Assembly (NCBI RefSeq): GCF_014083865.1
Contig: NZ_JACEFA010000019.1
Span: 1-35,175, forward strand
Origin: Paraliobacillus salinarum
GTDB taxonomy: Bacteria; Bacillota; Bacilli; Bacillales; Amphibacillaceae
DNA: 35,175 nt
Reading direction: 5' to 3'
This document shows positions 1 through 8,475 of this stretch, in pieces. The notes beneath the pieces are model-generated. The model made no database searches. It saw only the letters and a program-made list of their open reading frames with translations, and was not told where the DNA came from. A program made the position numbers and the translations under genes. Position 1 is the first letter of the stretch. Each line of letters begins with the position of its first letter.

Positions 1-125
1 CCCGTCCGCCGCTCGTTCCACAAACGCACACCCCGAAGGGTGATTGTTTGCTTCCCGCGCTCGACTTGCATGTATTAGGCACGCCGCCAGCGTTCGTCCT
101 GAGCCAAGATCAAACTCTCCATAAA
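1..125 (-). rRNA. rrs: 16S ribosomal RNA, 5' end (partial)
   Basis: Read on the minus strand, the sequence carries the universal 16S start (GGAGAGTTTGATC, then TGGCTCAGGACGAACGC) and the segment GCGGCGTGCCTAATACATGC, followed by the first variable region. The mature 5' end lies near 125. The rest of the gene lies beyond the left edge. In B. subtilis an rRNA operon (rrnA) follows bofA in the same orientation, so the position is as expected. Confidence 0.97.
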
Positions 126-297
126 ATAGCTTGCACATGGATGTGCTGATGCCGATGTTGCAACACGGATGTCGCGAACCTAGTCGGCGATCATTGAGTT
201 CGCTCACTCATTACTTGACTAGCATGTTACTTCTTAACATATTGGTTGTTTTGTTCAGTTTTCAAAGATCAAAATCATTAGGTGTTGTTTTTGACAA
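126..297 (-). other. rRNA operon leader
   Basis: This is the transcribed spacer between the rRNA promoters and the mature 16S end. It contains the segment GATCTTTGAAAACTGAAC (about 253-270, minus strand) that recurs in Bacillaceae rRNA leaders, and several short inverted repeats that may belong to the 16S processing stem. An ORF readable on the plus strand here is a chance reading frame. Confidence 0.7.
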
Positions 298-304
298 CTT
301 AATC

Positions 305-334
305 ATCATAACACTAAACCTAATTAAAAGTCAA
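305..334 (-). promoter_or_regulatory. rRNA promoter P2 (sigma-A)
   Basis: On the minus strand TTGACT is followed by an 18-bp spacer and TATGAT. It lies about 100 bp downstream of a second promoter, the tandem arrangement usual for Bacillus rRNA operons. Confidence 0.75.
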
Positions 335-407
335 CTTAATTCTTTAATCTTTTAAACTAAAATTCATTAAGTTGTAAATAGCTGCTGTTCAATTCGACAG
401 CTTATAA

Positions 408-436
408 ATTATATAACACATAAAAACAAAAAGCAA
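408..436 (-). promoter_or_regulatory. rRNA promoter P1 (sigma-A)
   Basis: On the minus strand TTGCTT is followed by a 17-bp spacer and a perfect TATAAT. The region upstream (437-470) is A/T-rich, as in UP elements. Confidence 0.75.
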
Positions 437-530
437 TAGTTTTTTGAAATTATATTATTTATTTAGCTTGCGTAGAAAGCAACGTTTTCAACTATACCAT
501 ATACAAATAAACTTTGTAAACCATTGATTT

Positions 531-567
531 TAAAAAATATCCTTCCCTTTTATTTAAGGAAGGATAT
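531..567 (-). terminator. Rho-independent terminator after bofA
   Basis: Minus-strand stem ATATCCTTCC / GGAAGGATAT (10 bp) around an 11-nt loop, followed by a run of six T. It ends the dnaX-ebfC-recR-yaaL-bofA run just upstream of the rRNA promoters. Confidence 0.9.
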
Positions 568-570
568 CAT

Positions 571-837
571 TTAATTGAAAACAAATAAATGGAGAGCCGT
601 AAGTGAAATAAAACCCGGTATACCTAAAAGACCAATGATACCTGCATTATAAACGTTTATTGGTAGATGTAGTCCAAAAGAAGCTCCAAAAACATTAAAG
701 AAAAACAAGCAGAGCACACCTATAATAACTTTTACCGAACCTTGCATTAACCACTTTATTGGTTTTAAAGGAGCCCCCACTACTAATAACAGCATAATTA
801 AGGTCATGATTCCTAAAATAACAAAAGAGGCATTCAT
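571..837 (-). CDS. bofA: BofA, inhibitor of pro-sigma-K processing
   Basis: 88 residues, about the length of B. subtilis BofA (87). Two hydrophobic stretches (about 5-25 and 33-60) are followed by a C-terminal part rich in glycine and hydrophobic residues, ending LTALHLFVFN. In the family BofA sits in the outer forespore membrane with SpoIVFA and keeps the protease SpoIVFB silent until the forespore signal arrives, which delays sigma-K. The start has a good ribosome site (AAAGGAG). It is the last gene of the run from dnaX and sits beside the rRNA operon as in B. subtilis. Identity rests on context, size and membrane pattern together. Confidence 0.88.
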   Translation of the reverse strand: MNASFVILGIMTLIMLLLVVGAPLKPIKWLMQGSVKVIIGVLCLFFFNVFGASFGLHLPINVYNAGIIGLLGIPGFISLTALHLFVFN

Positions 838-900
838 TTCCTATCTCCTTTCTAGTATTTTGTACATACTATGAAAGAAAAAAGGAAAATAGAACAAGCC

Positions 901-1113
901 TTATCGCGCACTAACCCCGCGGTGTCTTGCTTCACGTAATAAATAGAAGTATTTCGCCTCAGCTATTTTCAGTTCATATAAACCTATCTCGCTTGGTTCA
1001 AAACTAATTTCGATAATATCCTGTATTTTCGCCAACTCATTTTTTATCCGAAAAATATCCTGAAGTAAACGTTTATCCACTTCTTGTTTCTTATACTTTT
1101 TCACCATAGACAT
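901..1113 (-). CDS. yaaL: YaaL family protein (DUF2508)
   Basis: 70 residues, charged, largely helical, with no membrane segment. The N-terminus is lysine-rich (KKYKKQEVDKR) and the centre matches the short DUF2508 proteins found between recR and bofA throughout Bacillaceae. Function unknown. It starts 15 bp after the recR stop with AAAGGAGAGG as ribosome site, so it is probably translated from the recR transcript. Assignment is mostly by position and size. Confidence 0.85.
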   Translation of the reverse strand: MSMVKKYKKQEVDKRLLQDIFRIKNELAKIQDIIEISFEPSEIGLYELKIAEAKYFYLLREARHRGVSAR

Positions 1114-1128
1114 GACGTTACCTCTCCT

Positions 1129-1725
1129 TTATAGTTCGCGTCTTCCTTCTAAAGCTTTTGATAAGGTTACCTCATCAGCATATTCAAGATCTCCACCCAT
1201 TGGAAGTCCGTGCGCTATTCGTGTAATTCTTATTCCAGATGGCTTCACTAATCGGGAGATATACATCGCTGTCGCTTCTCCTTCAATATTCGGATTGGTT
1301 GCAAGAATTAATTCCTCTACTTCTTCATCCTTCAAACGGTTTAACAAAGCAGGTACATTAATATCCTCTGGCCCAACACCATCCATAGGGGAAATTGCAC
1401 CATGTAGCACATGATAGCGACCGTTAAATTCTTTCATCTTTTCCATTGCTATCACATCTTTAGGATCTTGAACGACACAGATAATCGAGTTGTCTCTCAG
1501 TTCATCTTGGCAAATTGGGCACGGGTCTTGGTCAGTAATATGTCCACACACCGTACAATGCGTTAATTCACGTTTTGCGCTTACTAATGCTTTACTGAAA
1601 TCAAGTACGTCATCTTCTTTCATATTAAGTACAAAAAAAGCCAGTCGAACCGCAGTTTTCGGTCCAATTCCTGGCAATTTAGTAAAGCTATCAATTAGCT
1701 TTGAAATTGGTTCTGGATAATACAA
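1129..1725 (-). CDS. recR: Recombination mediator RecR
   Basis: 198 residues, full length. An N-terminal helix-hairpin-helix ([15 protein letters not shown], about 17-31) binds DNA. A four-cysteine zinc finger follows (C57, C60, C69, C72), then a Toprim domain and a C-terminal region with [12 protein letters not shown]. RecR works with RecO and RecF to load RecA on gapped single-stranded DNA at stalled forks. The start codon is TTG, supported by AGGAGG 8 nt upstream. It lies 12 bp downstream of ebfC in the order dnaX-ebfC-recR. Confidence 0.98.
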   Translation of the reverse strand: MYYPEPISKLIDSFTKLPGIGPKTAVRLAFFVLNMKEDDVLDFSKALVSAKRELTHCTVCGHITDQDPCPICQDELRDNSIICVVQDPKDVIAMEKMKEFNGRYHVLHGAISPMDGVGPEDINVPALLNRLKDEEVEELILATNPNIEGEATAMYISRLVKPSGIRITRIAHGLPMGGDLEYADEVTLSKALEGRREL

Positions 1726-1737
1726 AATAACTACCTC

Positions 1738-2061
1738 CTAGAACATACCTCCAGGTAAATTCATTCCTTTTGTGAATTTGCCCATTGTTTCATTTGATTG
1801 ATCGTCGACTTGCTTAAGCACATCATTTGTTGCAGCAATAATTAAGTCTTGTAACATTTCAACATCATCAGGATCTACGACTTCTTCTTTAATAACAACA
1901 TCTGTAATTTGTTTACTTCCGTTTGCTATTACCTTCACCATACCTCCACCTGCAGTTGCTTCAAAACTCATCGCTTGCAAATCTTCTTGTGCTTTCATCA
2001 TATCTTTCTGCATTTTCTGCATTTGTTTCATCATTTTATTCATATTTCCTCCACCACGCAT
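1738..2061 (-). CDS. ebfC: YbaB/EbfC nucleoid-associated protein
   Basis: 107 residues (YaaK in B. subtilis). A methionine- and lysine-rich N-terminal helix ([19 protein letters not shown]) precedes the small YbaB dimerisation fold with the family signature [13 protein letters not shown]. The family binds DNA as a dimer and always sits between dnaX and recR; its exact role is unsettled. The glycine-rich tail NLPGGMF is typical. The start is set by AAGGAGG 9 nt upstream of ATG. Confidence 0.95.
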   Translation of the reverse strand: MRGGGNMNKMMKQMQKMQKDMMKAQEDLQAMSFEATAGGGMVKVIANGSKQITDVVIKEEVVDPDDVEMLQDLIIAATNDVLKQVDDQSNETMGKFTKGMNLPGGMF

Positions 2062-2082
2062 GGCAATTCCTCCTTATAATGT

Positions 2083-3777
2083 CTATTCTTCATGTATTTC
2101 TAATAAATCATCGCCAACAAGTTTACGCGCTTCCTCTACAACAGGGTCTATTTCTTCCTCTTCATTTGAATCTGCACTTTGTTGTTGTCGTTGTTTCTGT
2201 ACATACTCTTGTCTAATTTCCAACCAATTCACTTCTGGTATAGGAATAATTGTTACATTCTTGCCAGTAACCTCAGACAATAGTAATTCTATCGTTTGTT
2301 GGTGTTCCAAAGCAAGTGAACAATGGATTTCATATTTAAACGCTAGTATCAAAGCTTCCTCTGATGCTGCACTTGGCTTACTTTCCTGCACAGTTGCATG
2401 AGCTGGCGCATTTTGTTTTTTCAAAAGTTGCATAAAGTTTGCCCATTGAGATTGAACGTTTTTCAAATCAGATTTTGATGCATGCTCTAGCACATACCTA
2501 ATTCGTTCATATGGTACTTTATACTGTCTTTTTGTTGTTGGCTGTCTTCGCTTCTGTGTTGCTTGCTGCGTTTGTTGCGCGTCGTGTGATACGTTGTTTT
2601 GCTTTAAAGCTTTTAATTCTTTTTCTAAAAGATCTACTTTTTTAAGTAGTTGTGTTACTGATTCAGGCTCTACTGTGTTGCCTTCCATCGGTTGTGGAGA
2701 TTGTTCTGTTATTTTTAACACTGTAATTTCTAAAAATACTTTCGGGCTATTTGTCCATTTCATCTCTTGTTGACAATCGTTTAAAATACTAATCGTCTTT
2801 TGAATCCAGTTAGCATGCAACGTTTCGCATAGATGTCGAAAATCTTCATCTACCATTGCGCGGTCTAATATATCCAATTGTGGTGCACTTTGATACATTA
2901 AGATATCTCTTAAAAAATAGATGGAATCATATACAAAACGCCCAGGGTCTTTTCCTGATTGAATAAAACCATCTACTAATTGTAGTGCTTGTTGAGCATC
3001 CTTATTAAATAACGCTAAAATCATTTCAATCAATTTCTGTTGCGACACAGAACCAGTTACTGCAAGCACATCTGCTAATTCTACTTGATCATCGCTATAA
3101 GAAATCGCTTGATCTAATATACTGAGTGCATCACGCATACCGCCTTCTGCAGCTAATGCAACCACATGTAACGCTTCTTTTGTAATTGAAATAGATTCTT
3201 TTTCTACGATCGTTTCCATTCTAGCAACAATATCTTGTTGTGTTATACGTTTTAAATCAAAACGTTGGCAACGCGAAATAATGGTTAATGGTATTTTATG
3301 CGGTTCTGTTGTTGCTAAAATAAATACAACATGCTTTGGTGGCTCTTCTAATGTCTTTAACAACGCATTGAAGGCACCAGGTGATAACATATGTACTTCA
3401 TCGATAATATAAACTTTATATGCCACACTACTCGGAGCATATTTCACCTTATCTCGAATATCACGTATTTGTTCCACGCCATTATTGGAAGCAGCATCAA
3501 TCTCCATGACATCAGAAATGGAACCATCTTGAATTCCTAGACATGCATCACATGAATTACACGGTTCTGCTGTTGGTGCTTGCCTACAATTAATCGTTTT
3601 TGCAAAAATCTTTGCCGCACTCGTTTTCCCAGTTCCTCTTGGACCAGAAAATAAATAGGCATGTGAAAATTTCTCTTGTACGATGGCATTTTGAAGGGTT
3701 CGCGTAATATGTGATTGACCTACGACATCCTCAAAGCTTTGCGGACGCCACACACGATACAATGCTTGATAGCTCAT
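2083..3777 (-). CDS. dnaX: DNA polymerase III subunits gamma/tau
   Basis: 564 residues, the usual Bacillus length. An AAA+ clamp-loader ATPase makes up the N-terminal two thirds: Walker A GPRGTGKT (45-52), zinc module C64/C73/C76/C79, Walker B YIIDEVHML, and the SRC arginine-finger motif. A Q/K-rich linker (about 390-420) and a C-terminal domain follow. It loads the DnaN clamp and links the polymerase to the helicase. Its promoter (3812-3841) lies just downstream of the SRP RNA terminator. I saw no obvious slippery heptamer, in line with Bacillus making mainly the long form. Confidence 0.98.
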   Translation of the reverse strand: MSYQALYRVWRPQSFEDVVGQSHITRTLQNAIVQEKFSHAYLFSGPRGTGKTSAAKIFAKTINCRQAPTAEPCNSCDACLGIQDGSISDVMEIDAASNNGVEQIRDIRDKVKYAPSSVAYKVYIIDEVHMLSPGAFNALLKTLEEPPKHVVFILATTEPHKIPLTIISRCQRFDLKRITQQDIVARMETIVEKESISITKEALHVVALAAEGGMRDALSILDQAISYSDDQVELADVLAVTGSVSQQKLIEMILALFNKDAQQALQLVDGFIQSGKDPGRFVYDSIYFLRDILMYQSAPQLDILDRAMVDEDFRHLCETLHANWIQKTISILNDCQQEMKWTNSPKVFLEITVLKITEQSPQPMEGNTVEPESVTQLLKKVDLLEKELKALKQNNVSHDAQQTQQATQKRRQPTTKRQYKVPYERIRYVLEHASKSDLKNVQSQWANFMQLLKKQNAPAHATVQESKPSAASEEALILAFKYEIHCSLALEHQQTIELLLSEVTGKNVTIIPIPEVNWLEIRQEYVQKQRQQQSADSNEEEEIDPVVEEARKLVGDDLLEIHEE

Positions 3778-3811
3778 TTATACATGATCCTCTCTTAAGG
3801 AATTCCTTTTT

Positions 3812-3841
3812 ATTATAACTGAAATAGAAGCATAATGTGAA
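3812..3841 (-). promoter_or_regulatory. Promoter of dnaX (sigma-A)
   Basis: Minus strand TTCACA, 18-bp spacer, TATAAT. It is in the only gap between the SRP RNA terminator and dnaX. A 12-bp palindrome AAGGAATTCCTT lies in the short leader. Confidence 0.6.
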
Positions 3842-3913
3842 TAATTCAATTAAAAATATATTTATTGCGCATGATTCACATGAATGTAAATTTACATAAC
3901 TTCTTATTATATT

Positions 3914-3947
3914 GAAAAAACCTCTCACGCATGATGGTAAGAGGTTT
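3914..3947 (-). terminator. Terminator of the SRP RNA gene
   Basis: Minus-strand stem AACCTCTTAC / GTGAGAGGTT (one wobble) around a short loop, followed by TTTT, about 15 nt beyond the predicted RNA 3' end. Confidence 0.85.
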
Positions 3948-3961
3948 TGTATGTATTGGGT

Positions 3962-4236
3962 AACACCGTGCACCCGTCGTCGATCATATAGCCCCAAGCG
4001 TTACATAAGTTCATGGCTCAGTTCAGGTTGTTCTGCGGCACACGAGAAAAACCGCTTACTGCTGCTTCCTTCCGGACCTGACAGAATTCACGGGCTCCCG
4101 TTGCGCAGGACCCAAACATCAACACCAATTCCTTATGGCAGACCTTAAAGCTATACACCTCAGACGGGAATTCCGTCTCGCTATAGCGGATTGCGAGTAT
4201 AGGGCACCGCTACCTCCCCACCTAGCACGGCAAATG
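3962..4236 (-). ncRNA. ffs: Signal recognition particle RNA, large Bacillus type (scRNA)
   Basis: About 273 nt including the Alu domain, matching the 271-nt B. subtilis scRNA. The SRP core GTCAGGTCCGGAAGGAAGCA is present (about 4060-4080 on the minus strand), as are the 5' Alu segment GGGGAGGTAGCGGTGCCC and ATCCGCTATAGC. The termini pair: GCCGTGC at the 5' end with GCACGGT at the 3' end. It binds Ffh and targets membrane and secreted proteins to the translocon. It lies between tadA and dnaX, as in B. subtilis. The precursor probably starts near 4266, so about 30 nt of 5' leader is removed; exact ends are inferred from pairing. Confidence 0.95.
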
Positions 4237-4272
4237 GTATAAAACTTTCTGCGCAAGTAAAGCGCATTTACA

Positions 4273-4301
4273 ATTATAGCGACTGTCTAAGCAAAATGCA
4301 A
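4273..4301 (-). promoter_or_regulatory. Promoter of SRP RNA (sigma-A)
   Basis: Minus strand TTGCAT, 17-bp spacer, perfect TATAAT, ending 14 bp before the tadA stop codon. A short hairpin (TGCGC / GCGCA) lies between it and the mature RNA. Confidence 0.8.
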
Positions 4302-4314
4302 GCAATTACTTGTG

Positions 4315-4815
<501 letters not shown>

Positions 4816-4894
4816 CTATTTTTTAATAATTACGTTTAGATCATTTATTCACTTATTTTATTATTGTATCAAATCATTACAACAAAAAGAACAG

Positions 4895-4925
4895 AACATT
4901 TTCACCTTTTCTAACGCATAAACTA
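4895..4925 (+). promoter_or_regulatory. Candidate sporulation promoter of yaaH (sigma-E or sigma-K type)
   Basis: CATAAACTA (4917-4925) fits the CATAnnnTA minus-10 of mother-cell sigma factors, with AACATTTT about 16 bp upstream. B. subtilis yaaH is sigma-E dependent, which supports the idea; the minus-35 match is loose. Confidence 0.4.
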
Positions 4926-4958
4926 ATAACGGTATGATGAAAAAAGGAGGAATCAGTA

Positions 4959-6248
4959 ATGCAAATTCATGTTGTAAAAAGTGGTGATTCACTTTATTCC
5001 ATTGCTAATACTTACGGAACGACCTATCAAGCAATAAATGAAGCAAATGAACTGGATAACCCAAACCAATTGGTTGTTGGCCAATCTCTTGTTATTCCGA
5101 TTATTGGACAATTTTATTACGTTCAGCCAGGCGATAGTTTATATAGTATTGCTCAAAAATTTAATTTAAGTTATCAAGAATTAGCTACAATAAATAACAT
5201 AGATCCAAACAGTCCACTTACTGTCGGTATGCGTCTATACATCCCAGAGCAAATAGAACCAACAATTGAATCGAATGCTTACATTGAACCGTTTGGAGAT
5301 AGCGTGTCCAGTACTTTAGAAAATGCAGCAGAAAAAAATGCACCCTATTTAACTTATCTAGCACCTTTCAACTATCGTGTAGACAGAAAAGGGAATTTAA
5401 TCCCGCCACCATTAAACAATTTTGCTGCGATTGCTAATAAAAATAATGCAACTTTAATGCTCGTTGTTACAAACTTAGAAGAAGGGGCATTTAGTGCGGA
5501 ATTAGGAAACCTTATTGTTACCGATCAAGCAGTGCAAGATACATTATTAACCAATATTATTAAAACAGCCAAAGAAATTGGATTTAGAGACATACACTTT
5601 GATTTTGAATTCTTACCAGTTACTGCGAAAGAATCCTATAATACCTTTTTACGAAAAGCAAAAGATCGTTTAAACAAAGAAGGATTGCTAATGTCTACGG
5701 CACTAGCTCCAAAAACGAGTAGAGATCAAAAAGGAGAATGGTATGAAGCGCACGATTATCAAGCACATGGGGAAATAGCTGACTTTGTTGTACTAATGAC
5801 ATATGAATGGGGATATAGCGGCGGACCACCTCTTGCTGTTTCACCGATAGATAAAGTAAGAGAAGTTGTGGAATATGCTTTGACAGAAATGCCCGCTAAC
5901 AAAATTATGCTTGGTCAAAATTTATATGGATATGATTGGACACTTCCTTATGAACCAGGTGGTAAGTATGCAAAAGCGATTAGTCCGCAACAAGCTATCC
6001 TGTTAGCTAGAGATAATAATGTAGCAATTGAATTCGATCCAAAAGCACAAGCACCGTTTTTCTTCTATACTGATAAAGATGGGAAGCGACATGAGGTTTG
6101 GTTTGAAGATGCCAGATCGATTCAAGCTAAATTTGATTTAATTAAAGAATTAAACTTACGCGGAATCAGCTACTGGAAGCTAGGTTTAGCATTTCCACAA
6201 AACTGGCTGTTGTTAGAGGATAATTTTACGATTAAGAAACAAAAATAA
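4959..6248 (+). CDS. yaaH: Spore cortex N-acetylglucosaminidase YaaH/SleL (LysM + GH18)
   Basis: 429 residues, the length of B. subtilis YaaH (427). Two LysM peptidoglycan-binding repeats come first (about 2-47 and 52-96), each with the VKSGDSLYSIA/VQPGDSLYSIA core. A glycoside hydrolase 18 domain follows (about 110-425), with the catalytic motif DIHFDFE and catalytic acid E217. The family degrades spore cortex fragments during germination and is deposited in the spore by the mother cell. There is no signal peptide, as expected for that route. Ribosome site AAAGGAGG is 8 nt before ATG. The 3' end is followed by a terminator. Confidence 0.95.
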   Translation: MQIHVVKSGDSLYSIANTYGTTYQAINEANELDNPNQLVVGQSLVIPIIGQFYYVQPGDSLYSIAQKFNLSYQELATINNIDPNSPLTVGMRLYIPEQIEPTIESNAYIEPFGDSVSSTLENAAEKNAPYLTYLAPFNYRVDRKGNLIPPPLNNFAAIANKNNATLMLVVTNLEEGAFSAELGNLIVTDQAVQDTLLTNIIKTAKEIGFRDIHFDFEFLPVTAKESYNTFLRKAKDRLNKEGLLMSTALAPKTSRDQKGEWYEAHDYQAHGEIADFVVLMTYEWGYSGGPPLAVSPIDKVREVVEYALTEMPANKIMLGQNLYGYDWTLPYEPGGKYAKAISPQQAILLARDNNVAIEFDPKAQAPFFFYTDKDGKRHEVWFEDARSIQAKFDLIKELNLRGISYWKLGLAFPQNWLLLEDNFTIKKQK

Positions 6249-6264
6249 TAGATTAGAAAGTATG

Positions 6265-6300
6265 AAACTCGCTCCAATTACTTTGGTAGCGAGTTTTTAT
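6265..6300 (+). terminator. Terminator after yaaH
   Basis: Stem AAACTCGCT / AGCGAGTTT (9 bp) with a 14-nt loop and T-rich tail on the plus strand. The other strand lacks a T run, so it serves yaaH rather than the convergent pfpI gene. Confidence 0.85.
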
Positions 6301-6311
6301 TGCTTTTAATC

Positions 6312-6821
6312 CTATAATAATTTTAATGCTTCTCGATTAAATGCAGGAATATCATCAGGCATTCGACTTGTTACCAATTGATTTTGACAAACCACAACAG
6401 TCTGATCTTTTACATTTGCACCTGCATATTCCATATCAACCATAATTGATTTATAGCCTGTAGCCGTCCTTCCTTCTAATGACTTAGCAGTAATTAATAG
6501 TTGTGGGCCATGACAAATTGCAAAGACTGGTTTTTTATCCTTCATAAATTCCTTAACAAAAGAAACAAAACGATCATCATCCCTTAAAGAGTCTGGAGAG
6601 AAACCCCCAGGAATAAGTAAAGCATCAAAATCTTTTGAACTTACATCATCAATAGTTTCATCTATCGTGACAACTGATTCACCTTGCTTTCCTTTCACTT
6701 CTTTCCCTTTTTTCTTTTCAATTGTTATAACTGTATGTCCCTCGTCTTCAAAAGCTTTAACTGGGTCGGTATATTCTACATCTTCAAAATAATCTGTAAT
6801 AACACATGCGATTTTACTCAT
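6312..6821 (-). CDS. PfpI/DJ-1 family stress protein (YraA/GSP18-like)
   Basis: 169 residues, one DJ-1/PfpI domain. The nucleophile elbow is AICHGPQ with C103 followed by H104, and the N-terminal acidic segment YFEDVEY supplies the conserved glutamate partner. Bacillus members (YraA, YfkM) are general stress proteins; the family is described as protease-like or deglycase-like and substrates are disputed. The ribosome site is AAGGAGGG. A sigma-B-type promoter lies upstream (6860-6885), supporting a stress role. In B. subtilis the isochorismatase-like yaaI lies in this neighbourhood, so this is a different local gene. Confidence 0.9.
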   Translation of the reverse strand: MSKIACVITDYFEDVEYTDPVKAFEDEGHTVITIEKKKGKEVKGKQGESVVTIDETIDDVSSKDFDALLIPGGFSPDSLRDDDRFVSFVKEFMKDKKPVFAICHGPQLLITAKSLEGRTATGYKSIMVDMEYAGANVKDQTVVVCQNQLVTSRMPDDIPAFNREALKLL

Positions 6822-6859
6822 TTGAACATGCCCTCCTTAATAAATACTATATTGGTAAA

Positions 6860-6885
6860 ATACCCATGTAATTTAATCCCAAAAC
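6860..6885 (-). promoter_or_regulatory. Candidate sigma-B promoter of the PfpI gene
   Basis: Minus strand GTTTTG, 14-bp spacer, GGGTAT. The minus-10 matches the sigma-B consensus exactly and the minus-35 matches GTTTAA at four of six. The distance to the ATG (about 40 bp) is reasonable. Confidence 0.6.
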
Positions 6886-6920
6886 ATTTATATAACTAGC
6901 TTTTTCTTTTATACATTTAA

Positions 6921-6950
6921 AGTATAGAAGTAATTACTTTACACACACTA
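6921..6950 (+). promoter_or_regulatory. Candidate sigma-G promoter of the ger operon
   Basis: AGTATA, 17-bp spacer, CACACTA. This fits the forespore sigma-G pattern (TGnATA ... CATACTA) at five of six and six of seven positions. It is 29 bp before the gerA-type start. Germinant receptor operons are sigma-G dependent in Bacillus. Confidence 0.6.
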
Positions 6951-6979
6951 GAAATGGAATTTATTATCTGGAGGATACT

Positions 6980-8461
6980 ATGTCTTATAAACCAATAAAG
7001 AAAAATACAAAAAAACAAGACAAAAAAAGTACACCATTAAACCGTCATACTAGCATGCAAATAAAACAATTAAAAGAAATGTATTCTCATAATATTAATA
7101 AAGATTTCTGTTCTCGTACTTTATTTGCTAACTTTAACAAAAAGAATGTACATTTATTCTATTATGCTTCGATTGTCAATAGTGACAAAATAGAACAAGC
7201 AATTGTTCAGCCGTTATTGGAAGATGACGGCTCTTCATTCCCTAATGTGTTAACGAATGAAAGTCTAAAAGAAATCGATACAATGGAAAAAGTTATTGAA
7301 CATATTAATAGCGGAAAAGTTGTACTTTTATCAGAAGGTGATTGTGCCGCTTATTCAATTGATGTATCTCAATTCCAACATCGTGCAATTAGCCAATCTG
7401 AAAATGAAAGTGTCGTTAAGGGGCCACAAGAAGCTTTTACTGAATCGACGCATATGAATATTTCTTTAATTCGCAAACAAATTAAAGATAAGCAGCTAAT
7501 TACTACTGTTTCTTCCGTTGGAGAGCGATCAAAACAGGATGTGACAATTGTATATATTTCAGATTTGGTTAATTCCGAAATATTGAAAGATGTGCAAGAA
7601 CGGTTAAATAACATCGATACCGATAACGTACGAAATGTTGAACTTTTAGAACAATATTTAGAAGAAAGACCATACTCGATTTTCCCAAGCATTTATTACA
7701 CCGAACGACCGGATAATGCTGCTGCTTACATAGAAAATGGACATATTGTTTTACTTATGGAAAGCTCTTCTGCTTGTCTAATCTTACCGGTAACATTTTG
7801 GACGTTCTTTCAAAGTCCAGAAGATCGTTATTCTCGGTTTATGTTTGGAAATTTCACAAGAATGATAAGATTTATTGCTTTTTACCTAACAACAATGATC
7901 TCTGCCACCTACGTTGCTTTGGCCAACTTCCATAGTCAAATGATTCCTCCAGATTTATTATTAGCTATAACTGCTTCAAGGGAAAGAGTTCCTTTCCCTT
8001 TACTCATAGAGGTTTTAATTATGGAGGTTGCTTTTGAATTAATTAGAGAAGCGGGGATTCGAATTCCTTCAGCACTTGGGCCAACTATTGGTATTGTAGG
8101 TGCATTAATACTTGGCCAAGCAGCAGTTGAGGCAAATATCATTAGTCCCATTATAGTTATTATATCTGCCTTATCCGGACTCACTTCTTTTGCAATTTCA
8201 GATGTAAGTCTTAACTATACAGTACGAATTACGCGCTTTCTCTTTATTTTCGCTGCTGGTTTTATGGGAATGTTAACTTTAATGGGGGCTTTCTTGCTAT
8301 GGTTTATGTACGCCGCGTCATTAAAATCATTTGGTGTTCGTTTCTTAGCACCAATAGCGCCATCTTTCAAGGCGCCAAAAGATACCTTATTCCGTAAAGC
8401 TGTTCGTGCTGAACTTTGGCGTCCAACCCAAATTCAACCAAAAGATTCTAAAAAGAAATAA
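6980..8461 (+). CDS. Germinant receptor subunit A (GerA/GerAA family)
   Basis: 493 residues, the family length. A soluble N-terminal part (about 40-280) has the paired sub-domains of GerA-type A subunits, followed by a membrane region of about five helices (roughly 290-470) with the conserved ITASRERVPFPLLIEVLIME segment and GIVGALILGQAAV. It sits in the inner spore membrane and forms part of the receptor that senses nutrients and triggers germination. Basic tails at both ends are usual. First gene of a four-gene plus-strand unit, with GGAGG 7 nt upstream. The germinant cannot be told from sequence. Confidence 0.95.
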   Translation: MSYKPIKKNTKKQDKKSTPLNRHTSMQIKQLKEMYSHNINKDFCSRTLFANFNKKNVHLFYYASIVNSDKIEQAIVQPLLEDDGSSFPNVLTNESLKEIDTMEKVIEHINSGKVVLLSEGDCAAYSIDVSQFQHRAISQSENESVVKGPQEAFTESTHMNISLIRKQIKDKQLITTVSSVGERSKQDVTIVYISDLVNSEILKDVQERLNNIDTDNVRNVELLEQYLEERPYSIFPSIYYTERPDNAAAYIENGHIVLLMESSSACLILPVTFWTFFQSPEDRYSRFMFGNFTRMIRFIAFYLTTMISATYVALANFHSQMIPPDLLLAITASRERVPFPLLIEVLIMEVAFELIREAGIRIPSALGPTIGIVGALILGQAAVEANIISPIIVIISALSGLTSFAISDVSLNYTVRITRFLFIFAAGFMGMLTLMGAFLLWFMYAASLKSFGVRFLAPIAPSFKAPKDTLFRKAVRAELWRPTQIQPKDSKKK

Positions 8462-8475
8462 TAGGTGTGATAATT

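Noticed and set aside
131-355. 74-codon plus-strand frame near the 16S gene
   Set aside because: It lies in the rRNA leader and over promoter P2, has no ribosome site and no recognisable protein.
3731-4148. Frames over the dnaX start and antisense to the SRP RNA
   Set aside because: They overlap a strongly supported RNA gene, its terminator and dnaX in another frame.
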